Source: Clostridia bacterium
Lineage (GTDB): Bacteria > Bacillota > Clostridia > Oscillospirales > Acutalibacteraceae
Reading direction: 5' to 3'
Length of the DNA: 64,000 bases
Assembly (NCBI GenBank): GCA_017406805.1
Contig: JAFQXU010000035.1
Span: 1 to 64,000 of the forward strand
Shown here: one piece after another, positions 55,645-63,508 of the stretch
Layout of the letters: every line of letters starts with the position of its first letter
How positions within the stretch are numbered: position 1 is the first letter of the stretch
The notes under the pieces: generated by a model
What the model was told of the DNA's origin: nothing
The model's input: only the letters and a program-made list of their open reading frames with translations
The model's database searches: none
Translations under genes and position numbers: made by a program

Positions 55645-56748
55645 ATGGTAAATGATACGCTGGGTGTTTATATTCATGTGCCTTTTTGCAAAAGCAAATG
55701 CCCTTACTGTGATTTTTATTCTGTAACTGATATTAGCTTAATAGATAGTTACGTAAATTCAATTTGCAGTCAGATAAATTATTGGGGTAAGAAAACAAAA
55801 AAAGATGTAGATACGATTTACTTTGGCGGCGGTACGCCAAGTTTAATTGGCACAGAAAAAATTTTGAAAATACTTTCTTTTATAAAAAATAATTTTAACG
55901 TGAAAAAAACCGCGGAAATCACTCTGGAGGTAAACCCCGGGGATTGCTTTTTTATTGATTTTGAAAAATTAAAATCCGAAGGCGTTAATAGAATTTCACT
56001 GGGTGCGCAGTCTTTAAACGATTCTCAGCTTAAAATTTTGGGCCGTAGACACGGGGTAGAAGACATAATTAAATCTGTGGATATTATTAAATCCGCAAAG
56101 ATAGAAAATATTTCTCTTGATTTGATTTTAGGTGCCCCCGAACAAACAGATGAGGATATAAAAACTTTCGCTGATTTTTGTAAAGATAGTAAAATTCCTC
56201 ATGTTTCTGCGTATATTTTAAAGGTGGAAAAAGGTACGCCGTATTATTTTAATAAAGAAAAATTAAATTTTTACAGCGATGATAATTTGGCGGATATTTA
56301 TCTTTATGCTTGTAAACTTTTAAGTGAGAGTGGGTATAGCCACTACGAAATTTCTAATTTTGCTAAAAGTGGTTTTGAAAGTAAGCATAATTTAAAATAC
56401 TGGAAATTAAATGAGTATCTAGGCATTGGGCCGGCAGCACATAGTTTGATTGATGGCAAAAGATTTTACTATGAAAAAGATTTAAAAAAATTTATAAGCG
56501 ACCCAAAAGTAAAAAAAGAAGAAAACTTTGAAGCGGAAAAAGAATTTGTAATGCTGGCTCTTCGCACAAAATGGGGCATTAAAAACGGGGAATATAAAGC
56601 CTTTTTTGGCAAAGATATTCCGAAAAAGTATTTTAAAAAAACGAAAAAATTTGAAAGTTTTGGCCTTGTTACTACGGCTGAAGATGAAATAAAGCTTACC
56701 GAAAAAGGTTTTTTGCTTTCTAATTATATTATTTCAGAGATTATGTGA
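55645..56748 (+). CDS. hemW: Radical SAM protein HemW (heme chaperone, HemN-like)
   Basis: 367 residues. The radical SAM cluster motif is CKSKCPYCDFYS, in LGVYIHVPFCKSK. Then TIYFGGGTPSLI, SLGAQSLNDSQLKILGR, LDLILGAPEQT and YEISNFAKSGFESKHNLKYW are the HemW/CPO pattern. It is probably a heme chaperone; no other heme genes are seen in the window. ATG 55639 is in frame, but AGGTG (55633-55637) fits ATG 55645 better. Confidence 0.92.
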   Translation: MVNDTLGVYIHVPFCKSKCPYCDFYSVTDISLIDSYVNSICSQINYWGKKTKKDVDTIYFGGGTPSLIGTEKILKILSFIKNNFNVKKTAEITLEVNPGDCFFIDFEKLKSEGVNRISLGAQSLNDSQLKILGRRHGVEDIIKSVDIIKSAKIENISLDLILGAPEQTDEDIKTFADFCKDSKIPHVSAYILKVEKGTPYYFNKEKLNFYSDDNLADIYLYACKLLSESGYSHYEISNFAKSGFESKHNLKYWKLNEYLGIGPAAHSLIDGKRFYYEKDLKKFISDPKVKKEENFEAEKEFVMLALRTKWGIKNGEYKAFFGKDIPKKYFKKTKKFESFGLVTTAEDEIKLTEKGFLLSNYIISEIM

Positions 56749-56768
56749 ATATATTTTTAAAAAATGTA

Positions 56769-56798
56769 TTGACAAAAATAAATTAACCATGGTATAAT
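56769..56798 (+). promoter_or_regulatory. Promoter of tRNA-Met-tRNA-Glu unit
   Basis: Perfect TTGACA (56769-56774), 18 bp, perfect TATAAT (56793-56798), 25 bp before the first tRNA. Confidence 0.85.
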
Positions 56799-56823
56799 AA
56801 TAAAGAAATACGGTTGTGAAGAT

Positions 56824-56900
56824 GGCGGCATAGCTCAGTTGGCTAGAGCATTCGGTTCATACCCGAAGTGTCGATGGTTCGAATCCATCTGTCGCTACCA
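56824..56900 (+). tRNA. tRNA-Met (anticodon CAT, elongator type)
   Basis: 77 nt with encoded CCA. Acceptor GGCGGCA pairs with TGTCGCT using two G-U pairs. The anticodon stem TTCGG/CCGAA lacks the three G-C pairs of initiator tRNA, so elongator tRNA-Met is favoured; a lysidine-modified tRNA-Ile is a less likely alternative. Confidence 0.92.
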
Positions 56901-56920
56901 ATTATTTTTTAATTAAATAA

Positions 56921-56995
56921 GGCCCGGTGGTCAAGCGGTTAAGACACCGCCCTTTCACGGCGGTAACACGAGTTCGAATCTCGTCCGGGTCACCA
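56921..56995 (+). tRNA. tRNA-Glu (anticodon TTC)
   Basis: 75 nt with encoded CCA. Acceptor GGCCCGG/CCGGGTC, anticodon loop CTTTCAC in a CCGCC/GGCGG stem, T-arm GAGTTCGAATCTC. Co-transcribed with tRNA-Met 20 nt upstream. Confidence 0.95.
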
Positions 56996-57032
56996 AAATA
57001 ACCCCCTATCTTATCGATAGGGGGTTATTTTT
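56996..57032. terminator. Strong terminator after tRNA-Glu, probably bidirectional
   Basis: A 15-bp stem (56996-57010 with 57016-57030) with a 5-nt loop starts directly after the tRNA CCA. T residues follow on the plus strand; the minus-strand gene ending at 57042 can use the other face. Confidence 0.9.
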
Positions 57033-57041
57033 ATCATTTTT

Positions 57042-58373
57042 TTATTTAGGTGATTTATCGCTTTTTGCTTCTTTTAGTATTTCTTTACGTTTACTGGCAA
57101 TTTCCTCGGTGGTTTTTTTGTATTCGGCAGGATCAATTGATGATTTTTGTGCATCTGCTTCTTTTAGCCATTCTTCTGTGTTTTTTATCATTTTTTTTCG
57201 TTGTCTTTGAATTTTTTCAAGTAAGTCATCATCTACCGGTTTTAAGTTTTTCCTTGCTTTTTTTATCTCATCAATAGTTATAGTTGGTATATCACCCATT
57301 GATTTGTGGCGGGTTTTATTAATATTTGGTGCAAAAGATTCACCATTGGATAGTATAAATGGTTTAGCGTCCTTTAGCGCAAAATTGTCAATTGTTTTTT
57401 GGAGTTTTTTTGTTTTTTCTTTAACTTCTTTTACTTCTTCTTTATTTAAATTTGTGTTTTTTTGAATTATTTCATTCATTTGCTTCAGCGAATTAGTAAA
57501 AAGAAGTTTTGACTTAGCTTTTCGAGTTTCATATTCTTGTATTTTTTTCTTTTGTTCTTCAATGGTTAAGTTGGATTTGTTAAGTTCTTGTTGTAAGTTG
57601 TCACGTTCTTTTTTTAATTCTTCTAATTGTTGTGAAAGTTTGTTGGATTGCGTGAAATGTTGATCCATTTGATTGTAGTAGCTTGATGCTATGTCTTTGG
57701 AGGATTTTAATTGTTCTTTCAATTCTTCTTTTTCAAAAAAGTCATCTATACTGCCCAAGTATGCTTTATCTAATTCTTTTTCTAAATCAGCGTTGTTTTC
57801 TTTTGTAATTTTTCCTTTTAGTAATTCAACGCAATCAGCTACATCTCTTGCATTATGTTTCCAAGGTTTTATCTTTGCGGCTTGTTTGAATAAACCGTCT
57901 TCGAATGTTTTGTTAAGCATATTCTCAAATTCTTCTTGCGTTAGGTCTTTTCCATTTACTTGAATTGTTTCATCATCAAATTTATCTTTATTAGATACAC
58001 CAAAAATAAGTTTTTGAATATCTTTTGTGAAGTCTTTTTTAAGATATTCGACTAATTTTGCTCCTTTGCCGTGCTTTAGGGCATTAAATGCGTTGGATTC
58101 ACTTTTTTCGTTGGCGGATTTACTTTTTTTGATAGCACGTTGTGCCATTGTTTTGAGGTCGCCGTCTTGTTTTAGGCAGTAGGCATAAAGGGCAATAATT
58201 ATAAGCGCTAAGTTAAAGTCACGTGTGCCGGGCCATTTGTAATTTTCAAATTCTTTCGAGAAATTTTTATCTCCGTTTACGCCGTTTTTCACTACTCTTT
58301 TGGTGCGAGGTGTTGCAAAGAGTAGTAATCTGTTGAACTGTTCAAGTTTAAGTGCTTTTGACATAGTAAACAT
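57042..58373 (-). CDS. Coiled-coil family protein, paralogue 1, unknown function
   Basis: 443 residues, family not recognised. No signal peptide. A shared N-terminal block NYKWPGTRDFNLALIIIALY (about 45-64) holds a short hydrophobic stretch. A domain with LTQEEFENMLNKTFEDGLFKQAAKIKPWK (about 150-180) follows, then coiled coil (about 215-330), then PFILSNGESFAPNINKT and a Lys-rich helical end. It is closest to paralogue 3, whose 3' module is nearly identical. It has its own consensus promoter. SD AAGGA 10 nt before ATG. Location near a CIS sheath gene makes a secreted or host-directed role worth testing. Confidence 0.75.
   Translation of the reverse strand: MFTMSKALKLEQFNRLLLFATPRTKRVVKNGVNGDKNFSKEFENYKWPGTRDFNLALIIIALYAYCLKQDGDLKTMAQRAIKKSKSANEKSESNAFNALKHGKGAKLVEYLKKDFTKDIQKLIFGVSNKDKFDDETIQVNGKDLTQEEFENMLNKTFEDGLFKQAAKIKPWKHNARDVADCVELLKGKITKENNADLEKELDKAYLGSIDDFFEKEELKEQLKSSKDIASSYYNQMDQHFTQSNKLSQQLEELKKERDNLQQELNKSNLTIEEQKKKIQEYETRKAKSKLLFTNSLKQMNEIIQKNTNLNKEEVKEVKEKTKKLQKTIDNFALKDAKPFILSNGESFAPNINKTRHKSMGDIPTITIDEIKKARKNLKPVDDDLLEKIQRQRKKMIKNTEEWLKEADAQKSSIDPAEYKKTTEEIASKRKEILKEAKSDKSPK
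57296..57484. repeat. Near-identical module, copy A (paralogue 1)
   Basis: About 190 bp almost identical to 60250-60438 in paralogue 3. It encodes NEIIQKNTNLNKEEVKEVKE through the PFILSNGESF and KSMGD segment. The flanking sequence is clearly more diverged, suggesting recent gene conversion or module exchange. Confidence 0.85.
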
Positions 58374-58489
58374 AATAAATCATTCCTTTTTAAGATAAAT
58401 TTTTTAAAAATTATGCATTAGCATTACAATTTATACACATTATAAATCATTATTTTTAAATGTCAATAGTTTTTTAAAACAAAGTTACT
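58374..58489 (-). promoter_or_regulatory. Promoter/leader of paralogue 1, duplicated at paralogue 3
   Basis: Minus strand: TTGACA (complement of 58461-58466), 16 bp, TATAAT (complement of 58439-58444). The whole 116-bp block is about 85-90 percent identical to 61343-61458 by eye. Confidence 0.8.
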
Positions 58490-58502
58490 ATAAAAATCTA
58501 TA

Positions 58503-60032
58503 TTACTCAATCAAAACCCCGCCATGTTTTTTTAGATATTCTATGGTATCTTCTTCGTTATTTGTTTTGTAATAGTAAGGGTTAAAAATAGGATTTGGTG
58601 TATGCTCAACAGTATTTTGCGGTGCGTTTTTTAAAATTTTTTTATCTTTTTCGAGGCAAAGAATATTCCTGTAATTATAATTACCAAATCGTGCGGCTTT
58701 TTCTTCTGTGATATAAAATTTAATATTACTTATCGCATTTGCTATTTTATCGGTTGATTCCTTAAAGCTTTTTAGATTCTCCGGATTGGTTTCATTACTT
58801 TCAGCGTAGTTTTTAATATTGCCGGCAAATGTTTTAAGTTCTTCTAAATATTTTGCTGTGTTTTTTTTAGGTTCTTCTTGTGGTGCAGGTATAGATGTGC
58901 AGCTGGTATATAGATTAATTATTTTTTTAAGTGTAGTCGAACCCATTTCGCTTAAGTCGTAGCTGTCACAAATTTTTTTTAAGGAGCTTGAAAGCTCAGT
59001 ATTTTTTAAAATGCGCTCAGATTTTTCTTTAATTTTTTTAATAACAGTTCCGAAGCTTTTTGATTTTGCGGCCGGCAAGTTATTTATGTCGTTCAAAACA
59101 TTTTTAAAAACTTGTTTTGCTCGATTTTCAGTAGTGCTTGCTTTAATTTCTTTTGAGGCTAAATCTTCGAATGCTTTTATGGCTTGCTGTAGTCTGGAAT
59201 TTAATTCGGCAACGTCGGTATTTCTGAGTTCGTTAATATTTTTGAGTTCGTTATTTTTTATATTTAATTTTTCGTTGAGTTCATTAATTGTATTTTCAAA
59301 ATCTTTTTTTAGTTTATTAGAATTTTCTTTGGATGCTTTCAATTCACCTTTTAGTTTAATTATTATTTTGCTCTTTTTATTTGATTTTTGTAGCACGTTT
59401 TTTGCTTTTTTTGCCATTAAATTTATTTCTTTTGTTGCCATATTTTTTAGTTCTTCTTTTTCTTTTTTTAAGTTGGCAGTATGTTGTTTTTGAATTGGGT
59501 CGGTCAGCAAATGAATGTACCTAACGACTTCGCTTTGATTTATTTTCCATTTTGTTATTTTTTTTGCGCGCTTAAATAATCCATTATCAAAAACTTGTTC
59601 GCATGTAATATTGTTATACTCATTAATATTTTTACTAATATCGAACTCGTCGTTAGGGTCGGGTTTTTTGTCCTTAAGATTTAAAATTAGTTTTTGAATT
59701 TTTTTGTCTCCAAAATGTTCGGTAAGATTTTTAGCAACCGTTGCGCCGTCCCCTCGTTCCAGAGCTTCAAATGGGGAATTTTTACTTGTCATTCTGGCTT
59801 TCATTCCGATTTTTTGCAGGGCTTGTTCTTTACTTTTTAAACAGTAAACGTAAAGAGCAATAATTATAAGCACTAAGTTAAAATCACGCGTGTTGGACCA
59901 TTTGTAATTTCTAAATTGTTTGGGGAAATTTTTTGTATCTCCGTTAAATCCGCTTTCCCCTAAATTCTTTGTTGGAGGTGTTGCAAGGGCAAATGCACTT
60001 TTGAATATTTTTGTGTTAATTATAATGTCCAT
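58503..60032 (-). CDS. Coiled-coil family protein, paralogue 2, unknown function
   Basis: 509 residues, the most divergent member. It shares the N-terminal block NYKWSNTRDFNLVLIIIALYV and the FDNGLFKRAKKITKWK helix but lacks the SNGESF module. The long central part (about 180-300) is coiled coil; the C-terminal 200 residues (helical, with a proline-containing break) are unique. No signal peptide. ATG start with AGGA about 10 nt upstream. No clear promoter is seen in the 92 bp after paralogue 3, so read-through from that gene is likely. Confidence 0.72.
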   Translation of the reverse strand: MDIIINTKIFKSAFALATPPTKNLGESGFNGDTKNFPKQFRNYKWSNTRDFNLVLIIIALYVYCLKSKEQALQKIGMKARMTSKNSPFEALERGDGATVAKNLTEHFGDKKIQKLILNLKDKKPDPNDEFDISKNINEYNNITCEQVFDNGLFKRAKKITKWKINQSEVVRYIHLLTDPIQKQHTANLKKEKEELKNMATKEINLMAKKAKNVLQKSNKKSKIIIKLKGELKASKENSNKLKKDFENTINELNEKLNIKNNELKNINELRNTDVAELNSRLQQAIKAFEDLASKEIKASTTENRAKQVFKNVLNDINNLPAAKSKSFGTVIKKIKEKSERILKNTELSSSLKKICDSYDLSEMGSTTLKKIINLYTSCTSIPAPQEEPKKNTAKYLEELKTFAGNIKNYAESNETNPENLKSFKESTDKIANAISNIKFYITEEKAARFGNYNYRNILCLEKDKKILKNAPQNTVEHTPNPIFNPYYYKTNNEEDTIEYLKKHGGVLIE

Positions 60033-60082
60033 AATATATCATTCCTCATTAAATACTGTAAAAAGTGTTTATTGTATTGCAT

Positions 60083-60107
60083 AGCCCCTATTTAAAAAAT
60101 AGGGGCT
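60083..60107. other. Hairpin between paralogues 3 and 2
   Basis: An 11-bp perfect stem (60083-60093 with 60097-60107) with a 3-nt loop. Read on the minus strand it has no T run after it, so it is at most a weak terminator; it may be an attenuator or mRNA-processing stem. A T-rich tail occurs only on the plus strand. Confidence 0.7.
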
Positions 60108-60124
60108 GGTTTTTATTATTTTCT

Positions 60125-61342
60125 TTATTTGGACGAATTATTGTTTTTTGTTACCGATTTTAAACTTTTCAAATTTTCCCCTACTTGTTTTAAATGGGCC
60201 TTTGCGTCTTCTAGGGTTTTAGGAGTTATATATGGAAGCGATTTATCGCCCATTGATTTGCGGCGGGTTTTATTAATGTCCGGTACAAAAGATTCACCAT
60301 TGGATAGTATAAATGGTTTAGCGGCCTTTAGCGCAAAATCATCAAGTGTTTTTTGTAGTTTTTTTGTTTTTTCTTTAACTTCTTTTACTTCTTCTTTATT
60401 TAAATTTGTGTTTTTTTGAATTATTTCATTTGTTTCCTTCATAAAATTATTAAAAAGAAGTTTTAAATTAGCTTTTTTTTCCTCTTGTTTAGCTTTAAGT
60501 TCTTGTATTTGTTTCTTTTGTTCTTCAATTTCTAATGTGGCATCGTTAAGCTTATTTTGTAAGTTTTTACGTTCTTCTGTAAGCTCTCTTATTTGTTGTT
60601 CTGTTTTTTTGCCAAATTGGTCCCACCTATTTCTAAGTTCGGTCCAAGCTTTTTCATATTCTTGTTTCAAATTTAGTTTTTCAGTAATTTCCTTATTAAT
60701 AGCATCTGTGTAGGTGTTGCCTTGGTCCTGTATTATTTCTATCTGTGTATCACCTTTTAATAAGTGTACAAGATAATGTACGTTTCTTCCGTTTATTTTC
60801 CATGGTTTTATTTTTGCGGCTTGTTTGAATAAACCGTTTTTAAATATTTTGTTAAGCATATTCTCGAATTCTTCTTGTGTTAGATTTTTTCCATTTATTG
60901 TAACTACGATATCATCGTCATCGTCGTTTTTGTTGATGTCAACATTTTTTACTGCAGTATTAGATACACCAAAAATAAGTTTTTGAACCTCAGTAGTAAA
61001 GATCGTATTTTCAAGGTCTTTTGCTATTTGTTGGCCGTTGCCGCGTATTAGAGCGTTAAGGGCACTTTTGTTGGAATCTATGTCAATTTTTCTTATAGCT
61101 TCTTTTGCAGTGTTTTTGAGCTTGTTGTTACCAAATTTTAAGAAGTAATAAATAAAAGCAATTATTATAACTGCCATGTTAAAATCGCGTGTGCCGGACC
61201 ATTTGTATTTTGTAAGATTTTTTGAAAGATTTTTACCGCCAGTTACAAGATCTCTTACAAGATTTATGGTTTTGTCTGATGCAAATATTAGTTCTTTATC
61301 GAGTTTGCAAAGTTTAGCTGGTACGGTTGTAGATTTAAACAT
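60125..61342 (-). CDS. Coiled-coil family protein, paralogue 3, unknown function
   Basis: 405 residues, same family: KYKWSGTRDFNMAVIIIAF (about 46-64), LTQEEFENMLNKIFKNGLFKQAAKIKPWK, a coiled coil (about 225-320) with a centre different from paralogue 1, and the near-identical PFILSNGESFVPDINKT module. It ends sooner than paralogue 1. ATG start with AAGGA 10 nt upstream. Transcribed from a consensus promoter duplicated at paralogue 1. Confidence 0.75.
   Translation of the reverse strand: MFKSTTVPAKLCKLDKELIFASDKTINLVRDLVTGGKNLSKNLTKYKWSGTRDFNMAVIIIAFIYYFLKFGNNKLKNTAKEAIRKIDIDSNKSALNALIRGNGQQIAKDLENTIFTTEVQKLIFGVSNTAVKNVDINKNDDDDDIVVTINGKNLTQEEFENMLNKIFKNGLFKQAAKIKPWKINGRNVHYLVHLLKGDTQIEIIQDQGNTYTDAINKEITEKLNLKQEYEKAWTELRNRWDQFGKKTEQQIRELTEERKNLQNKLNDATLEIEEQKKQIQELKAKQEEKKANLKLLFNNFMKETNEIIQKNTNLNKEEVKEVKEKTKKLQKTLDDFALKAAKPFILSNGESFVPDINKTRRKSMGDKSLPYITPKTLEDAKAHLKQVGENLKSLKSVTKNNNSSK
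60250..60438. repeat. Near-identical module, copy B (paralogue 3)
   Basis: Counterpart of 57296-57484; only scattered substitutions are seen over about 190 bp. Confidence 0.85.
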
Positions 61343-61458
61343 AATAAATCATTCCTTTTTGAGATAAATTTTTTAAAAATTGTGCATTAATATCACAATT
61401 TACACACATTATAAACTATTATTTTTAAATGTCAATAGTTTTTTTAAACAAAATTACT
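61343..61458 (-). promoter_or_regulatory. Promoter/leader of paralogue 3
   Basis: Minus strand: TTGACA (complement of 61430-61435), 16 bp, TATAAT (complement of 61408-61413). An 8-bp inverted repeat AAATTGTG/CACAATTT (61377-61384, 61394-61401) lies at the expected transcript start; it is degraded in the paralogue 1 copy. Confidence 0.8.
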
Positions 61459-61485
61459 TTTATAAAAATTTTTTTGGCTACTTTA

Positions 61486-61513
61486 TTGCAAATATTATAA
61501 AATGTGGTAAAAT
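61486..61513 (+). promoter_or_regulatory. Promoter of tRNA-Val
   Basis: TTGCAA (61486-61491), 16 bp, TAAAAT (61508-61513) with TG one base upstream. Confidence 0.6.
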
Positions 61514-61526
61514 ATTAATTGTACAT

Positions 61527-61603
61527 GGACGCATAGCTCAGTTGGTTAGAGCGTTCGCTTCACACGCGAGAGGTCATGGGTTCGAGTCCCTTTGTGTCCA
61601 CCA
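61527..61603 (+). tRNA. tRNA-Val (anticodon CAC)
   Basis: 77 nt with encoded CCA. Acceptor GGACGCA/TGTGTCC, anticodon loop TTCACAC in a TTCGC/GCGAG stem, T-arm GGGTTCGAGTCCC. Reads GTG codons. Confidence 0.95.
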
Positions 61604-61617
61604 TATTTATTATAATT

Positions 61618-61651
61618 AGCATCTGAATTAAAAAAATTCAGGTGCTTTTTT
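61618..61651 (+). terminator. Terminator after tRNA-Val
   Basis: A 12-bp stem (61618-61629 with 61635-61646, one G-U pair), 5-nt A loop, then six T. Confidence 0.85.
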
Positions 61652-61717
61652 ATGTTTAAACGGCGTTTATTTAGCAAACAATACTCTTGTCAAACATTTT
61701 TGGTGAGGTGTATTTTA

Positions 61718-62083
61718 ATGGAAATTAAGCGCGGAGATATATTTTATGCGGATTTAAGCCCGGTGGTGGGTTCGGAGCAAGGGGGCGTTCGGCCTGTGCT
61801 TATTGTGCAAAATGATGTTGGGAATAAATACAGCCCAACTGTGATTGCGGCGGCCATAACCAGCCAAGAAACCAAAACAAATTTGCCAACGCATATAAAT
61901 TTGGCTTCCGGCGGATGTGGGCTTTCAAAAGATTCTGTGGTTTTGCTGGAGCAAGTTAGAACTCTTGACAAAAAACGCCTTAAAGAAAAACGGGGTTCCG
62001 CCACAAAATCTTTTATGAATAAAATTAATCACGCACTTTCCATAAGTTTTGGATTAAATGAAAACAATAATCCTACATATTAA
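61718..62083 (+). CDS. mazF: MazF/PemK-type endoribonuclease toxin, no adjacent antitoxin
   Basis: 121 residues. [30 protein letters not shown] is the PemK/MazF N-terminus with the RPVLI strand; AAITSQ and [12 protein letters not shown] with Arg follow. MazF-type enzymes cut mRNA at specific short sequences. The ATG at 61652 is in frame but has no SD, while GGTGAGGTG precedes ATG 61718. The usual small antitoxin gene upstream is missing: a tRNA and terminator lie there. Confidence 0.9.
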   Translation: MEIKRGDIFYADLSPVVGSEQGGVRPVLIVQNDVGNKYSPTVIAAAITSQETKTNLPTHINLASGGCGLSKDSVVLLEQVRTLDKKRLKEKRGSATKSFMNKINHALSISFGLNENNNPTY

Positions 62084-62110
62084 ATTTTGTAAGATTAATT
62101 TTGTAAGATT
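62083..62110. repeat. 14-bp tandem duplication after mazF
   Basis: AATTTTGTAAGATT occurs twice in perfect tandem (62083-62096 and 62097-62110), right after the mazF stop. Confidence 0.9.
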
Positions 62111-62390
62111 ATTTTAATTAAATAGACAATTTTTTTCAAAAACTATTACAAAAAACAAAAAATAAATGAATATTTAGTCAAAAATTAATGGTTTATGTTA
62201 AAAGTTCATGCTATAATACTGTCATATATTTAAAGTATTACAAAAAAAGGCATTTGTAGTGGCAATTATGGTAAATTTAATTAATTTATTAAAATTGTTG
62301 CATCAAATCTTATTTTAGTAATATTTTAGTAAAACAAGGGAGATGATAAATAAATTGACAAAAAATGTTTATTAGGGGGAGAATTAAGAT
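62111..62390 (+). promoter_or_regulatory. Gene-free AT-rich region with extended -10 promoter
   Basis: TGC then TATAAT (62209-62217) is the only convincing element; it would drive the unknown gene at 62391 with a leader of about 170 nt. A TTGACA at 62355-62360 has no -10 after it. No gene or RNA is recognised in the rest. Confidence 0.45.
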
Positions 62391-63302
62391 TTGTTTAAAA
62401 ATTCCAAGTATAAAAAGAGTGTTGACAAAAGTAAAACCGAAAAAAACGACAACACCCTTGAATATTACATTTTAAAAAATCATTCCGGCAGCACAAAATG
62501 GTGGGACGAAAAAAATTTAAAAAGTGGGAATGAAAAAAAACATGAATTTTTAAAAAAGAATATTAAACCTTCTTCTGTAATACCCTCGAATATGAGCAAA
62601 GAAAAAAATTTGCCGAATAGTTTTGGGTATTTTGAAACTCCGCTTGGAAGCATGCAAGTTGGGTACAAAAAATTTAAAAAAGACAGCGGCATTGCGTTTT
62701 CGATTGTTCCCGATTCAGTAAAAAATGAATTGAATATATCCGACAAAAAGCCGGATAATCCGAACACTTACTTTGACGGCGAACAAAAAAGAGGGCAGAA
62801 AAAATTTACCGCAAGCAAAATTAGTTTTAAATATGACCCAAAAACCACAAAAGTTGAAAAATTGGTTAAAGATAGCGACGGAATTGCAGACAAAGAAAGT
62901 GAACTTCTTTATTCTGACGATAAAGACGACAAAAAATTGGAAAATTTAAAATTAATTAGGGCAAACGACCCTGACAAACAAAAAAAATTAAACAAAGAAA
63001 AAGAAAATGTAAGAGATATTAAAAAAGAAAAAAAAGAAGATAACGACAAGCTCTTAAAAGAAATTACAGATTTTGTGAGTAAAATGAAAAAGAATATAAT
63101 CAAAAAGAAAATTGACCCTGATGAAGCGGTGATTAGAAAAAAAAGAATTGAAGAGCTTTCCGAAAAATCGGATTTAGAGCAGCTTAGCCAGGACAAGCTG
63201 AAAAATCTTTTAAAAAATCACTTAAAAGAAAAAGAATTTGAAAAAATAAAAAACCTGAGCAAAAAAGAAATGATAAAACTGATAAAAAGTTTGAAAGTTT
63301 AA
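62391..63302 (+). CDS. Lysine-rich hypothetical protein upstream of CIS sheath
   Basis: 303 residues, not recognised. TTG start with GGGGGAG about 8 nt upstream. Very charged, rich in Lys, Asp and Glu, no signal peptide or membrane segment. A folded-looking part (about 60-150, with FGYFETPLGSMQVGYKKF and GIAFSIVP) is followed by a helical, Lys-rich half ending in three short leucine-containing helices (LEQLSQDKLKNLLK, LSKKEMIKLIKSL) resembling an HeH/SAP-like motif. Probably nucleic-acid or protein binding; its place before the sheath gene suggests a CIS link. Confidence 0.65.
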   Translation: MFKNSKYKKSVDKSKTEKNDNTLEYYILKNHSGSTKWWDEKNLKSGNEKKHEFLKKNIKPSSVIPSNMSKEKNLPNSFGYFETPLGSMQVGYKKFKKDSGIAFSIVPDSVKNELNISDKKPDNPNTYFDGEQKRGQKKFTASKISFKYDPKTTKVEKLVKDSDGIADKESELLYSDDKDDKKLENLKLIRANDPDKQKKLNKEKENVRDIKKEKKEDNDKLLKEITDFVSKMKKNIIKKKIDPDEAVIRKKRIEELSEKSDLEQLSQDKLKNLLKNHLKEKEFEKIKNLSKKEMIKLIKSLKV

Positions 63303-63321
63303 TTTTGATTAGCAATAAACT

Positions 63322-63341
63322 AGGGCTCATTTCCCTTTTTT
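63322..63341 (+). terminator. Weak terminator after the lysine-rich gene
   Basis: AGGG (63322-63325) and CCCT (63333-63336) make a short stem followed by T residues. Only 4 bp, so efficiency is doubtful. Confidence 0.4.
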
Positions 63342-63354
63342 ATATGTTAATATA

Positions 63355-63508
63355 GTGGGCAAAGCATAACCTAAGTGCTTACGTGAAAAATCACGTAAGG
63401 TGTTATCCCACAACCGCTTTGATTTTTCAAAGCAAAAAAATTTATTTTATTTTTGGAAAGGAGTTGAAAGGTTCTTGCTAAATATTTTAGTAGTGAACCG
63501 ACACGATT
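63355..63508 (+). promoter_or_regulatory. Structured leader and split ribosome-binding site of the CIS sheath gene
   Basis: Three stem-loops. (a) 63355-63411: GTGGG/CCCAC, ATAAC/GTTAT and a 9-bp apical stem (63378-63386 with 63391-63399, AAAA loop). (b) GCTTTG/CAAAGC, 63416-63433. (c) GGTTC/GAACC (63470-63474, 63495-63499) around CTAAA/TTTAG (63478-63490). The SD AAAGGAG (63457-63463) lies before stem (c), 45 nt from the ATG; closing it leaves 15 nt. An extended -10, TGTTAATAT (63345-63353), may start the transcript. Confidence 0.65.

Noticed and set aside
59011..59493. Plus-strand Phe/Ser-rich open frame inside paralogue 2
   Set aside because: Antisense of Lys/Glu-rich coiled-coil codons; no SD and no sensible domain.
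61380..61619. Open frame of 79 codons across tRNA-Val
   Set aside because: It has no SD and covers a tRNA gene and promoter elements.
62355..62360. TTGACA as a -35 for the lysine-rich gene
   Set aside because: No -10 lies 16-18 bp downstream; the spacing falls onto the SD and start codon.
63358..63380. GGCAAAGC and CCTAAG segments recalling a c-di-GMP-I riboswitch before the sheath gene
   Set aside because: The rest of that aptamer (the GAAA-capped helix, the tetraloop receptor helix and the GGTTACCG-type end) is absent, and the pairing of the region is different.
63464..63481. TTG-initiated five-codon frame after the sheath-leader SD
   Set aside because: The SD directly abuts the TTG with no spacing, so it is unlikely to be used as a start.
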